Shown: positions 7,888-16,305, counted from the stretch's first letter. The stretch: 39,009 nucleotides of DNA from Bacilli bacterium (GCA_017473105.1 JAFUNE010000014.1:1-39009); one strand, 5' to 3'. Translations and numbers: made by a program. The notes: a model not told the origin generated them from the letters alone.

Positions 7888-8166
7888 ATGAAAAATTTAA
7901 TTACTATGTTAAAAATAGAACATTTAGAAGGTGGAACATATAATATTGATTCCATTATTAAAGCAATACAAACATTTAGCGATTGGGTACTAAGAATTGG
8001 TATTGCAGCCGCCGGTGTATCTTTAATAATCGGTTTTGTTTTATATTCTGTAGTAGATGTTGATCAAAAACAAAGAGTTAAACAAAGAATAATTCAAACA
8101 ATGTTTGGTATTGTGGGTATTATTCTTGCTATATCATTAGTAAATTTAATTATTGATTTATTTTAA
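7888..8166 (+). CDS. VirB2/TrbC- or Maff2-like two-TM protein
   Basis: A 92-aa membrane protein with two hydrophobic helices (about 34-56, VLRIGIAAAGVSLIIGFVLYSVV, and about 72-90, MFGIVGIILAISLVNLII) separated by a basic loop (KQRVKQR). The TM-loop-TM layout and the place just before a VirB6-like gene match the pilin-like or Maff2 proteins of Bacillota conjugation clusters. AAGGAGG lies at 7875-7881. It probably forms part of the channel in the donor membrane. No signal peptidase site is evident. Confidence 0.65.
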   Translation: MKNLITMLKIEHLEGGTYNIDSIIKAIQTFSDWVLRIGIAAAGVSLIIGFVLYSVVDVDQKQRVKQRIIQTMFGIVGIILAISLVNLIIDLF

Positions 8167-8180
8167 AGGAGGGATGAATT

Positions 8181-9590
8181 ATGTTATTAAAAGCTCTTGA
8201 TTTAATAAGAACTTTAGGTTGGGCTGTAATTCATTTTATCTTTCAATTAATAGATTCACTATTTGATATTCTAAAAGGTTTAAATTCATACGATATTATT
8301 TCGTCCGTTGCCGGAGATAATACATTCGTTACTTTCCAAAAAGGAATATTAATAATTGCATTAACTTTATTAGGTTTATTTGCAATAACGAGATTTGCAA
8401 AAAAAATAATAGATCCAGATGATGGATTAACTACAGGTGGAATAGTAAAAGAAATAATAACTTGTGGGTTACTCGTTATAATGAGTGTGTTTATATTTGT
8501 CCAATCATCTAATTTTGCATTTCAATTATCAGATTATACATCAAATATATTTTCTGGTAATAATGTAACCTTATCAAACGAAATGCTAACCATGTTTATC
8601 GATCATACTGATTCATATAAAGCATCAGATGATTTCGCAAACGAAGATATATCTAAATATATCAAAAACGATAATTTTAATGATAAAAAAATGTATAATG
8701 ATAAATTTGTTACTGACTCAAATTGGATAATGCCAGATGAAAAAGATTACAAATATAGCATTAACTGGTTATTAGCAATAATAGTTGGCGGATTTTTCTT
8801 GTATTCATTATTCTTTTGCGGAATGATGCTAGCAAGAAGACAAATAGAATTTTTATTCTTATTTGTAATATCACCAATTATATTTGCGACAGCTGTTGGA
8901 AATAAAGAAAGAAGAAGTGCAGTAATCCAACAATTAGTTTCTTTAATGTTACAAGGTGCTGTAATAATGTTAATAATATCTCTAACAGCTATTGTAATGA
9001 AACAAATTAACGGCACAGAATTTTTTACTAATGATTTTAAAGATATGGTTATTAAATCAATTATGTATATTGGATGTGGTTCTTTCTTATTAACCGGTTC
9101 ACAAGTTGTAAATAGATTTATTGGCGGAAATGTATCTGCTAATAGTGGTAGAGAACAATTGATGGCTATGATGGGGTTCGGACAAACAATGGGAACAGGA
9201 TTAGGTATTGGAGCATTAGCAACAGCAGGAGCTGGAATGATGGGAATAGGAGCAATAGCTAAAGGCGGTTCAGCGGTAGGTAAAAATGGTAATTCAGCAA
9301 TGGGTAAAATCGGAAAAGCAATTTCAGCATTTGGCTCTAAAATGTCAGGTGGAAATTCTGATGTATCAACTGGTGGAATTGGAGCAAACTTGAAATTTGT
9401 TGGAGATTATTTACAAACATCATCAATGGCTAAAAAAGGACAAAATATTCAAAATGGAAATAATGATAAATTATCTAAGTTTGGTAATAACATGATGAGA
9501 GCTGGTGCAAATTCATTATCTTCAGCAGTAGATTCAATGATACCAACTAGAGCAATGTATAGAAGAAGATTTAGGGATAGAGGTGAATAA
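8181..9590 (+). CDS. VirB6/TrbL-like polytopic channel protein
   Basis: 469 aa with six or seven membrane segments near residues 15-34, 55-72, 92-112, 196-217, 224-240, 251-271 and 288-306. A hydrophilic Gly/Ala/Met/Ser-rich C-terminal tail (about 325-469) follows. This is the architecture of the VirB6/CD1112-type protein of Gram-positive T4SS. An outer loop of about 80 residues lies between segments 3 and 4. Spacing to the previous gene is 14 bp with GGAGGG. It should form the membrane pore with VirB4 and the VirB2-like protein. The PrgI-like gene begins right at its stop. Confidence 0.85.
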   Translation: MLLKALDLIRTLGWAVIHFIFQLIDSLFDILKGLNSYDIISSVAGDNTFVTFQKGILIIALTLLGLFAITRFAKKIIDPDDGLTTGGIVKEIITCGLLVIMSVFIFVQSSNFAFQLSDYTSNIFSGNNVTLSNEMLTMFIDHTDSYKASDDFANEDISKYIKNDNFNDKKMYNDKFVTDSNWIMPDEKDYKYSINWLLAIIVGGFFLYSLFFCGMMLARRQIEFLFLFVISPIIFATAVGNKERRSAVIQQLVSLMLQGAVIMLIISLTAIVMKQINGTEFFTNDFKDMVIKSIMYIGCGSFLLTGSQVVNRFIGGNVSANSGREQLMAMMGFGQTMGTGLGIGALATAGAGMMGIGAIAKGGSAVGKNGNSAMGKIGKAISAFGSKMSGGNSDVSTGGIGANLKFVGDYLQTSSMAKKGQNIQNGNNDKLSKFGNNMMRAGANSLSSAVDSMIPTRAMYRRRFRDRGE

Positions 9591-9591
9591 A

Positions 9592-9888
9592 ATGTATATT
9601 ACGATTAGTAGTATTAAAAAATCTTTAGGAAAGTATATTGAAATGACAGATTTATACATTGGAATACCAATGTTATTTTTATTTCTAACACTATTTTCAA
9701 TAGATGCTACAAGGGGAATAGCATTAATAATTTTAACAGTAGGTGTATTTTTAATGATTCCTGTTACTGTTTCAAAAAAGAATCGGATGTATAAAGTGGC
9801 AATTTTAATATTTAAATATTTATTTGGAATAAAAGAATATATCTATATGAAAGGAGATAACAATGAAAAAAGAGAAACAACTAAATAA
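9592..9888 (+). CDS. PrgI/TcpE-like small membrane protein
   Basis: 98 aa. ATG 9592 is used because GAGGTG (9580-9585) lies 6 nt upstream; the in-frame GTG at 9583 is within that site. Two adjacent membrane helices (about residues 22-60) are followed by an amphipathic KYLFGIKEYIY segment. Its position between VirB6-like and VirB4 genes, size and topology match PrgI/TcpE proteins (VirB3 counterparts), which anchor VirB4 at the membrane. It overlaps virB4 by 26 bp. Confidence 0.72.
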   Translation: MYITISSIKKSLGKYIEMTDLYIGIPMLFLFLTLFSIDATRGIALIILTVGVFLMIPVTVSKKNRMYKVAILIFKYLFGIKEYIYMKGDNNEKRETTK

Positions 9889-12298
9889 ATTAAAAAAGAA
9901 AGATTCTAAAATTAAAAGAAAAGATTATTCTATAATGAAAAAAAGAATAAAAAACTCATCAAGCTTTACTAATATTAAAGAAATCGACGATGAAGGACTA
10001 ATGTATCTTAAATCTGGAGAAGTTGCATGTTTATTTGAAATACAAGCAATTGATTTATCACTTACAAGTAATCATGAAAAACAATTATTTTTTAATATGC
10101 TTAGAGTCTTATATCAAATACCTAATCTAAATATGAAATGTTACAAGTTAGATGAAAAATTAAATTTAAATGCTAACAAAGAAAATTTGGATAATAAAAT
10201 CGAAAAATATAAAGATGATATACCAAAACAAAATTTATTGGTAGAATCAAGAAGGCTTATTGATGACTTAGAATCAAAAAACTTTACGACATCAAGTAAG
10301 TATTATTGGATATTAATTGCAAAAGATATAAATCTATTAAATAAACAAATAAAAGAAATTGAAGAAATTACTTCAAATATAATTCCTAAAATTAATATTG
10401 AAAGTATTATAAATAAATTAGAAATCTATAAGTTTTTATCTAACTTATATTTAACAACAAATACTTTAGATGAACTAGTATGGAGTGATTTGCCAAGTTT
10501 AGTAAGCCCAATGAATATAAGTGAAAAAATAGATAAATTAAAATTTGATGATAAAGAATTTCAAATATTGACTATCAAAAATATCGCTCCATTTGTAAAT
10601 GAATTATTTTTCGAAGATATCTTTAATTATCCAGATGTAAGAGCTTGTATTTCAATTAAAGATTGTATATCACAAGAAGAATTAATTAGATGGGTTAATA
10701 GAGAATATCAATTTCTTTTAACAGATAGGTCTAGTACGAAAAAATTAAGTGATGCAACAGAACTTGATACACAAAAAGAAAATTTTCAATTATTAATGAA
10801 TGAGATAAAAAATGGTGACGAAAAAATAAAAGAGGTTTCATTAATATTAATAGTTACTGGTGATAAAAAGCAAAGAGAGGATATAATTAGAGATTTAAAA
10901 ATAATTGCAAGCAATTATCAAATAAAATTAGACGTTCCAAGATTAAGACAAATGGAAGCGTGGCAATGTTATGATATATCAAATAAATCATTTGTAGATT
11001 ATGCATTTTATTTACCTACAATGACATTATCAGCTGGTTTTGCATGTACTAAAACAAATTTTAATGATCCGGAAGGATATATGTTAGGGGTTGATATTCA
11101 TACATCATTACCAATATTCTATGATATTTTTACATTAAATAATTCAAGAACATCACATAATATGGCTATTATTTCATCTACTGGTGGAGGAAAATCCTAT
11201 ACAATGAAAAAAATGATAGTAAATGAATTTGCTAAAGGAACTAAATTATTTATATTTGATGCAGAAAATGAATATAAAAAAATAGTAGAATTAAATCAAG
11301 GCGAATATATAGATTTATATTCTAAAAGTGGAGGAATTATTAATCCTCTACAAATTAGATTTATTCCATCAGATGATGACAATCACGAAACTAAAGAAAC
11401 TGATTGTCCTCTTGCAAAACATTTAGGATTTTTAGAAGCTTTTTTCAAGACATCATTTGAAACTATTACTGAAAAAGAAATAATAATGTTACTAGCGATA
11501 GTAGAAAGTTTATATAATAAAAAAGGTATATTTAAAAATACTTCTATCAATACATTAAGAAACATGAAACCAGAAGATTATCCAATATTTAGTGAATTAT
11601 ATGATTATCTTCCAGAGTATAAAAAATCAGTAAAATCAAAAGAAGAACAAAAAATCATAGAACAGTTAGATATTTTATTATCGAGATTCTTAACAGGAAC
11701 AGATTCATTCTTGTTTGATGGTCATACTAATATTAATTTAGAAAACGATTTAATTGCATTTAATCTACAGGAATTACTTTATAGCGGAAATCAAAGATTA
11801 ATTAATACTCAAACATTAAATCTTCTAACTTATTTAAATAATAGTATAGTAGCTAATAAAATAAATAATGATAAATTAAAACAAGAAGATAAAAAACATA
11901 TAATGATAATTGCTGATGAATTTCATCTTTTTATTGATGAAGAAAATCCAGAAGTTTTAAGAAATTTTGGACAACTAGCAAGAAGAATTAGAAAATATAC
12001 TGGTTCTTTAGTGGTAGCCACTCAATCAATCAAAGATTTTGTAGGAAGCAGTTCAATATTAAGACATTCAACAGCGATATTTAATAATTGTCAATATACA
12101 ATGATTGGTATGCTAAAAGAAGACGATCTTCTAGCATATTTAGAATTATTTAAACAAAATCCATTAACAGATACTCAAAAGAAATTTTTAATGACAGCAA
12201 GACGTGGGGAATTTTTATTAAATATAGATTCTAAAAATAGATTAAGAATATGGATTAGAGCAACAGAACTAGAAAGAGAAATGATGGGTGAAAATTAA
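9863..12298 (+). CDS. virB4: VirB4-family conjugation ATPase
   Basis: An 811-aa soluble ATPase. The N-terminal domain (about 30-400) has the VirB4 pattern (DDEGLMYLKSGEVACLFEI). The Walker A is STGGGKS near residues 440-446 and the Walker B is IIADEFHLF near 683-690, followed by QLARRIRKYTGSLVVATQS with the conserved Arg-rich and Gln motifs. The length matches the TcpF/ConE group. It powers channel assembly and substrate passage at the inner face of the membrane. It overlaps the PrgI-like gene at its start and the next gene by 1 bp. Confidence 0.95.
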   Translation: MKKEKQLNKLKKKDSKIKRKDYSIMKKRIKNSSSFTNIKEIDDEGLMYLKSGEVACLFEIQAIDLSLTSNHEKQLFFNMLRVLYQIPNLNMKCYKLDEKLNLNANKENLDNKIEKYKDDIPKQNLLVESRRLIDDLESKNFTTSSKYYWILIAKDINLLNKQIKEIEEITSNIIPKINIESIINKLEIYKFLSNLYLTTNTLDELVWSDLPSLVSPMNISEKIDKLKFDDKEFQILTIKNIAPFVNELFFEDIFNYPDVRACISIKDCISQEELIRWVNREYQFLLTDRSSTKKLSDATELDTQKENFQLLMNEIKNGDEKIKEVSLILIVTGDKKQREDIIRDLKIIASNYQIKLDVPRLRQMEAWQCYDISNKSFVDYAFYLPTMTLSAGFACTKTNFNDPEGYMLGVDIHTSLPIFYDIFTLNNSRTSHNMAIISSTGGGKSYTMKKMIVNEFAKGTKLFIFDAENEYKKIVELNQGEYIDLYSKSGGIINPLQIRFIPSDDDNHETKETDCPLAKHLGFLEAFFKTSFETITEKEIIMLLAIVESLYNKKGIFKNTSINTLRNMKPEDYPIFSELYDYLPEYKKSVKSKEEQKIIEQLDILLSRFLTGTDSFLFDGHTNINLENDLIAFNLQELLYSGNQRLINTQTLNLLTYLNNSIVANKINNDKLKQEDKKHIMIIADEFHLFIDEENPEVLRNFGQLARRIRKYTGSLVVATQSIKDFVGSSSILRHSTAIFNNCQYTMIGMLKEDDLLAYLELFKQNPLTDTQKKFLMTARRGEFLLNIDSKNRLRIWIRATELEREMMGEN

Positions 12299-12636
12299 TG
12301 AATATATTAGAAAATTATAAGAAACTTCCAGATGAAGATAAAAACCATCTAACAATATATTGTATTTATAATGATATTTATGATTGTGCTAGAAATAATA
12401 ATTATGAAATATCGGATGAGGATGCTATGTCAATACAAGAAAGATCATATGATTTATATTTAAATGATGAATATAATCATTTATCAGCACCAAATATTGC
12501 TTATTTTTTAACTGATTGTTTTTGTAATGATAAAGAATTCTTAAGTAAATTGGATGATTTAGAAGAATATCAAATTTTACAAGCTGTCGAAGATTATGAT
12601 TTGAATTTTTATAAGGAAGAAGAATTAGAATTATGA
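12298..12636 (+). CDS. Small acidic protein coupled to virB4
   Basis: 112 aa, very acidic, with three Cys (YCIYNDIYDC; TDCFCND). ATG overlaps the virB4 stop by 1 bp and the next ORF starts inside its stop (ATGA). It is mostly helical with no membrane segment. I do not recognise the family; small acidic proteins in this position are often called ICE hypothetical proteins. Coupling suggests co-production with VirB4. Confidence 0.6.
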   Translation: MNILENYKKLPDEDKNHLTIYCIYNDIYDCARNNNYEISDEDAMSIQERSYDLYLNDEYNHLSAPNIAYFLTDCFCNDKEFLSKLDDLEEYQILQAVEDYDLNFYKEEELEL

Positions 12637-12767
12637 GTTTATTAAAAAGATTTAAGATAGGTTGGAGAAACTTTTGGGGAACTCGTTATAGAGTTTACGA
12701 AAACGAAGAATTAATTCAAGAAGTAATTTTATATCATAAAAAATTTTATATCATAAAAAAGTATTAA
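12633..12767 (+). CDS. 44-residue basic peptide
   Basis: ATG at 12633 overlaps the preceding stop as ATGA, a classic coupled start, and runs to TAA at 12765-12767. The product is basic and aromatic (SLLKRFKIGWRNFWGTRYRV, then ELIQEVILYHKKFY). It could fold as a small beta-strand/helix unit or bind nucleic acid or membranes. No homology is claimed. Its stop lies just before the -10 box of the next gene, so it closes the operon. Confidence 0.5.
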   Translation: MSLLKRFKIGWRNFWGTRYRVYENEELIQEVILYHKKFYIIKKY

Positions 12768-12768
12768 A

Positions 12769-12779
12769 TATAATATAAT
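12769..12779 (+). promoter_or_regulatory. Overlapping -10 boxes for the alpha-CTD-like gene
   Basis: TATAATATAAT gives two overlapping TATAAT hexamers at 12769-12774 and 12774-12779. No convincing -35 was found. Transcription would start near 12784, which excludes ATG 12781 as the start codon and supports ATG 12802. Confidence 0.5.
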
Positions 12780-12801
12780 TATGTTTAAAGGAATGATGTA
12801 T

Positions 12802-13023
12802 ATGAAAAAAACAGATGATATATTAATAGAAGAGTTAGAATTTTCATTTAGAACACAACATTATTTGAATTATAAAAAAATTAATACTTTAGGCGATTTA
12901 AAAAAATATTCATTAGAAGACTTATACAAAATAAGAAAAACACCAAGAAAGGTCGTAGAAGAAATAGTAGAAAAAGCAAAAGAATATGGAATAGTGTTTG
13001 AAGTCAATGAAAAAAATGACTAA
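12802..13023 (+). CDS. Free-standing RNA polymerase alpha C-terminal-domain-like protein
   Basis: 73 aa. ATG 12802 is favoured: AAAGGA precedes it and the ATG at 12781 lies at the predicted transcription start. The sequence follows the alpha-CTD pattern almost throughout: IEELEFSFRTQHYLNYKKI, then NTLGDLKKYSLEDLYKIRKT, then VVEEIVEKAKEYGI. In the polymerase alpha subunit this helix-hairpin-helix fold binds UP-element DNA and activators. Standing alone and without the assembly domain, it may bind DNA or compete with host alpha-CTD. It is the only member of its transcript that I can see. The family call is firm; the function is inferred. Confidence 0.75.
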   Translation: MKKTDDILIEELEFSFRTQHYLNYKKINTLGDLKKYSLEDLYKIRKTPRKVVEEIVEKAKEYGIVFEVNEKND

Positions 13024-13030
13024 CTTTGTA

Positions 13031-13169
13031 GTATAATATAACTGAAAGACAAATAGTAATTTGTAAGGGAGTTATGTACAGTAAAACTAGAGTATGCAAC
13101 TCTAGGAATCTTTCCTGTTATTATTTTATATTTTATAACATAATTAGTTCATGAAAAGGAGAAATTTTT
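13031..13169 (+). promoter_or_regulatory. Promoter and structured leader of the membrane XRE gene
   Basis: TATAAT lies at 13032-13037. The leader then contains AAATAGTAATTTG (13051-13063), the hairpin CTAGAGT-ATGCA-ACTCTAG (13087-13105) and a small stem AGGAA-TCT-TTCCT. GTATAATATAAC and AAATAGTAATTTG recur with the same spacing before the flanking gene at 38939-38971. Confidence 0.55.
13074..13154 (+). CDS. Possible 26-residue leader peptide
   Basis: ATG 13074 follows AAGGGAG and runs to TGA at 13152-13154 (MYSKTRVCNSRNLSCYY, then a hydrophobic end). The start occupies the same place relative to the shared leader as the ATG of the flanking gene at 38988. The ORF spans both leader hairpins, so translation would melt them. 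It may be a leader peptide or a remnant of a displaced gene; coding is unproven. Confidence 0.3.
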   Translation: MYSKTRVCNSRNLSCYYFIFYNIISS

Positions 13170-13886
13170 ATGAATCAAGAAAAAATTGGTAAATTTATAT
13201 TAGAATGTAGAAAAGATAAGAAATTAACTCAATCAGAGTTAGCAGAGAAATTAGGTGTTACAGATAAATCTATTAGTAATTGGGAAAATGGAAGAAATAT
13301 GCCTGATCTTTCTTTATTTAAACCATTATGCGATATTTTAGAAATATCTATAAATGATTTAATAAGTGGTGAAAAAGTTTCTAAAGATAAATATCAAGAT
13401 AAATTTGAAGAAAATCTAATTAGCACAATTGACTATACTACAAAGAAGATTATTGAAAAAAATAATGTAATCGGTTTACTATTAATTATATTTGGTGTTC
13501 TTTTAGCAACAACAGCAATGACAATATTTCCTAGTGAAAGTAGTTGGGGTAGTGTGTATTCTGTACTAGGAGCAATAATATCATTAATAGGAGTAGCTAA
13601 ATTCACAAAAAAAATATCTTATGGAAAAAGATTAATATGTAATTTTGGATATTTTGCACTTTTTGTTGCCATGTTATTTCTATTGGATTATGTAAGTGTA
13701 GTTAGAATAAAACAAGCACCAAGATTTTCAACTTATAAAATTACAGCAGATACTGCAATATATTATGATACACCATTTTATGATGTTATAAGATGTAATA
13801 AAGATACAAATAATGAATATTATAAAGTGTTTAAAAATCAAAATTATAATGACAATGATATAGTTAAGTATTGTAAAAATAAATAA
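13170..13886 (+). CDS. Membrane-anchored XRE regulator
   Basis: 238 aa. Residues 5-65 are a Cro/C1 helix-turn-helix (SELAEKLGVTDKSISNWENGRNMPD). About three membrane segments follow (near 99-117, 127-145 and 155-174). A short outward C-terminal part starts TYKITADTAIYYDTPFYDVIRC. The layout suggests a one-component regulator that senses something at the membrane. It has its own promoter and leader and is followed by a hairpin. Similar HTH-TM proteins occur in chromosomal loci of Bacillota. With the next two genes it forms a small island between the VirB4 block and the M23 gene. Confidence 0.78.
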   Translation: MNQEKIGKFILECRKDKKLTQSELAEKLGVTDKSISNWENGRNMPDLSLFKPLCDILEISINDLISGEKVSKDKYQDKFEENLISTIDYTTKKIIEKNNVIGLLLIIFGVLLATTAMTIFPSESSWGSVYSVLGAIISLIGVAKFTKKISYGKRLICNFGYFALFVAMLFLLDYVSVVRIKQAPRFSTYKITADTAIYYDTPFYDVIRCNKDTNNEYYKVFKNQNYNDNDIVKYCKNK

Positions 13887-13910
13887 CAAATTACAATTTG
13901 TAGAACTAAT

Positions 13911-13955
13911 AGCAACAAAGCGTTGCTTGTTGTTTAATTATTCAAACATTATAAT
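13911..13955 (+). promoter_or_regulatory. Hairpin followed by a consensus-like promoter
   Basis: AGCAAC-AAAGC-GTTGCT (13911-13927) is a terminator-like hairpin, though the following T tract is broken. TTGTTG (13927-13932), a 17-bp spacer and TATAAT (13950-13955) form a good sigma-A promoter for the gene starting at 13976. Confidence 0.65.
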
Positions 13956-13975
13956 ATATGTGGAGGAATAATTAT

Positions 13976-14638
13976 ATGGAAACAAAAGATATTATATTAG
14001 ATTTAAGAACAAAAAAAAGATTATCTCAAGAAGAACTTGCAGAAAAAGTTTTTGTTACTCGTCAAGCTGTTTCACGCTGGGAAAATGGTGAGACAATACC
14101 AAATGTTGAAACTTTAAAACTTTTATCAAAGTTTTTTGATGTATCTATAAATACTCTTTTAGGTTCCCCTCAACAACTGGTATGTAAATGTTGTGGTATG
14201 AATCTTGAAGATTGTAATATTAGTAAGGAAACTAATGGTAGTTTTAATGAAGAGTATTGCAAATGGTGTTATGCAGATGGAGATTTTACACTAGATTTTT
14301 GGAAACAATATATAAAAATAGGCGGTATTGATAAGTTTGAAGAATTTAAAAAGCAAATCATTGATGAATTTAACGCAATTCTAGGTATTGAGGGATTGCC
14401 AAAAATAGAAAATTTGAATGTATTATCAGGTAGCTTTATAAATCTTGAATATAGGCTTCCTAATGGAAAATTAGTTAAATTTCTTGATGATAAAGCATCT
14501 TATCTTGGTAGTCAACTTGAATGTGAGTTTGGAGGAGATAGATGTTTTGGAATTGCAGCTAATATGGATTTTCTTCTCATATGCACTTATGAAAAAAATG
14601 GCGAAAATCCAGAACTTGTTATGTATAAAAAAAGGTGA
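13976..14638 (+). CDS. XRE regulator with C-terminal zinc-ribbon domain
   Basis: 220 aa. ATG 13976 lies 9 nt from GGAGG; the upstream in-frame start at 13958 precedes that site. Residues 3-60 are an XRE helix-turn-helix (SQEELAEKVFVTRQAVSRWENG). A putative zinc ribbon of the zf-ribbon_2 type follows, with C70-x2-C73 and C95-x2-C98 (CCGM, then EEYCKWCYADGDFT). The last 90 residues are a beta-rich domain (LPNGKLVKFLDDKASYLG). This fusion is known from Bacillota metabolic or stress regulators, but the target is unknown. It has its own promoter and is followed by a terminator. It looks chromosomal in type and may be captured cargo. Confidence 0.8.
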   Translation: METKDIILDLRTKKRLSQEELAEKVFVTRQAVSRWENGETIPNVETLKLLSKFFDVSINTLLGSPQQLVCKCCGMNLEDCNISKETNGSFNEEYCKWCYADGDFTLDFWKQYIKIGGIDKFEEFKKQIIDEFNAILGIEGLPKIENLNVLSGSFINLEYRLPNGKLVKFLDDKASYLGSQLECEFGGDRCFGIAANMDFLLICTYEKNGENPELVMYKKR

Positions 14639-14658
14639 TCAAATTACAATTTATAGAG

Positions 14659-14684
14659 TAGATAGAAATATCTATTCTTTTTTT
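14659..14684 (+). terminator. Terminator after the zinc-ribbon regulator
   Basis: TAGATA-GAAA-TATCTA (14659-14674) is followed by TTCTTTTTTT. The stem and loop are identical to the terminator at 7341-7356, and a strong RBS follows closely (AAAGGAGAG). Confidence 0.75.
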
Positions 14685-14707
14685 GTGCTTGAAAGGAGAG
14701 TGAAATT

Positions 14708-15457
14708 ATGAGTACAAGATCAAGAATAGGAATATTAAAAAATAATGGCAGTATAGAATCAATATACTGTCATTTAGATGGTTATCCAGAATGGGTAGGA
14801 AAAAAATTATATAGATATTATAATGATTCACAGAAGATAAATAATTTAATTCAATTAGGGGACATATCTCATTTAGAAAATAATCTTGAGCCAAATCCAG
14901 AAATACCACATAAATTTGGACATGACACCGAACAAAAAGATGTAGTAGTAGCTTATCATAGAGATAGAAATGAAGATTGGAGTTTTGTAAAACCATTATT
15001 ATCAAAAAATATAAAAGAATTTGAAAAATATTGTTTAGACTCAGATCAAGAATATGCATACTTATATGATGAAAAAAATTCTAAATTTATTTGGAGTGAA
15101 ATACCATGGAATTCAAATGAAAAAATGAATTTTAGCAACCTTGAAGATAAATTGATAGAATTAGGTATTGTTAATCCAAAATTAGATGATTTAGTTTGGA
15201 AAATAGTTGATTATGAAAAAGATAATGATTTATATGAATTTAGAGATGAATATGATACAGATGATGATGCATTTGAATCATTAAAAAGATATTTTTCAGA
15301 AAATGGATTTGAGGATTATAAAAATTCTTTAAAAGATAATATAATGTATTTAGAAGAAGATAGGAACGATGAAGAACTAGGTAAATTATACGTCAAAGCC
15401 AACGAACTATTAAAAGTAGTTGAAGAATATAGCAAAGATAAAGATATTGAATTATGA
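14708..15457 (+). CDS. Phage/plasmid-type protein with STRSxIG and HLDGYPEWVG motifs
   Basis: 249 aa. The N-terminus (MSTRSRIGILKNNGSIESIYCHLDGYPEWVG cut here into STRSRIGIL and YCHLDGYPEWVG) is the hallmark of a family widespread in phages and mobile elements whose function is, to my knowledge, not settled. The middle (about 90-130) is aromatic and acidic; the C-terminal half is highly charged and helical (EYDTDDDAFESLKRYF). It has no membrane segment. It follows a terminator with its own AAAGGAGAG and overlaps the M23 gene by 4 bp (ATGA), so the two are coupled. Confidence 0.68.
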   Translation: MSTRSRIGILKNNGSIESIYCHLDGYPEWVGKKLYRYYNDSQKINNLIQLGDISHLENNLEPNPEIPHKFGHDTEQKDVVVAYHRDRNEDWSFVKPLLSKNIKEFEKYCLDSDQEYAYLYDEKNSKFIWSEIPWNSNEKMNFSNLEDKLIELGIVNPKLDDLVWKIVDYEKDNDLYEFRDEYDTDDDAFESLKRYFSENGFEDYKNSLKDNIMYLEEDRNDEELGKLYVKANELLKVVEEYSKDKDIEL

Positions 15458-16305
15458 AAAAGAAAATAATAAGTATTATACTAGGTAGTAGTTCTTTAAC
15501 CATAGCTTCGTTAATAGTTGTTTTAATACCAGTATTAATGATTATGGATTTTTTTGGTGCTAATATTACTGACGATTATGTAGAAAATAATGCTGAGTAT
15601 GCTGATGAATATAAAAGAGTATTAAATTCTAATATTAAAAACGGAAATGGCTATGTACCTTTAAATAGGATTCTATATTTCTATCTCGCAAACGATAAAT
15701 TAACTTATGATAAAATATATGCGGATAATGTAGATTCTGAGACAAAAAAATTAATAGAAATTAGTGAAGTATGCAAGATTAATAATTATAAAGTTTTAGG
15801 GATTTGTAAAGCAGATGCCATTGCTGAAAGTGGGCAAGTAGACGAAGAACAAAATAAACCTTTTCATGTTCCAGTAGATTTTTCAAAGATAACAGTAACT
15901 TCAATTTTTATGGAAGAAAGAGTTGTATTTGGAGAAGAAGATATACATACCGCATGGGATTTAGCTGCAGCAAATCAAACTCCAGTTTATTCAGTTTGTG
16001 ATGGTAAAATAACTAAAGTATCATTTACTCAAAAAGAAAATGTTACTAATAAAAATGCAAGTGGAGGAAATATGATTTATCTGGAATGTATATATGATGA
16101 TATTACATATGAAGTATCATATGCTCATTTATATCCAGAAAGTTCAAAAGTAAAAACAGGAGATCAAGTAACTGCAGGACAAGAAATAGCAGGAATTGGT
16201 ACTACCGGATATTCAACTGGTCCTCATTTACATTTTCAAGTAAAAAGAGATGGTAATAATGTAGATGGAATGAGTTTAATAGATTTTACAACTACACCAA
16301 ATTAG
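15454..16305 (+). CDS. Membrane-anchored M23 peptidoglycan endopeptidase
   Basis: 283 aa with an N-terminal membrane segment (about 5-32) and a stalk, then a LytM/M23 domain (about 155-275). Zinc ligands are H165 and D169 (HTAWD) and H260 of GPHLHF; H225 (SYAHL) and H258 are the catalytic histidines. The stretch NKNASGGNMIYLE is typical of the family. This is the VirB1-like wall hydrolase that opens the cell wall for the conjugation channel, as in other Gram-positive T4SS. It is coupled to the preceding gene by ATGA. The region between anchor and protease could serve as a scaffold contact. Confidence 0.9.
   Translation: MKKKIISIILGSSSLTIASLIVVLIPVLMIMDFFGANITDDYVENNAEYADEYKRVLNSNIKNGNGYVPLNRILYFYLANDKLTYDKIYADNVDSETKKLIEISEVCKINNYKVLGICKADAIAESGQVDEEQNKPFHVPVDFSKITVTSIFMEERVVFGEEDIHTAWDLAAANQTPVYSVCDGKITKVSFTQKENVTNKNASGGNMIYLECIYDDITYEVSYAHLYPESSKVKTGDQVTAGQEIAGIGTTGYSTGPHLHFQVKRDGNNVDGMSLIDFTTTPN

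Noticed and set aside
14484..14711. 75-residue ORF overlapping the zinc-ribbon regulator gene
   Set aside because: It is in another frame of a well-supported gene, lacks a ribosome site and crosses a terminator.
14706..15059. 117-residue minus-strand ORF
   Set aside because: It is antisense to the 14708 gene, with a low-quality aromatic composition and no ribosome site.
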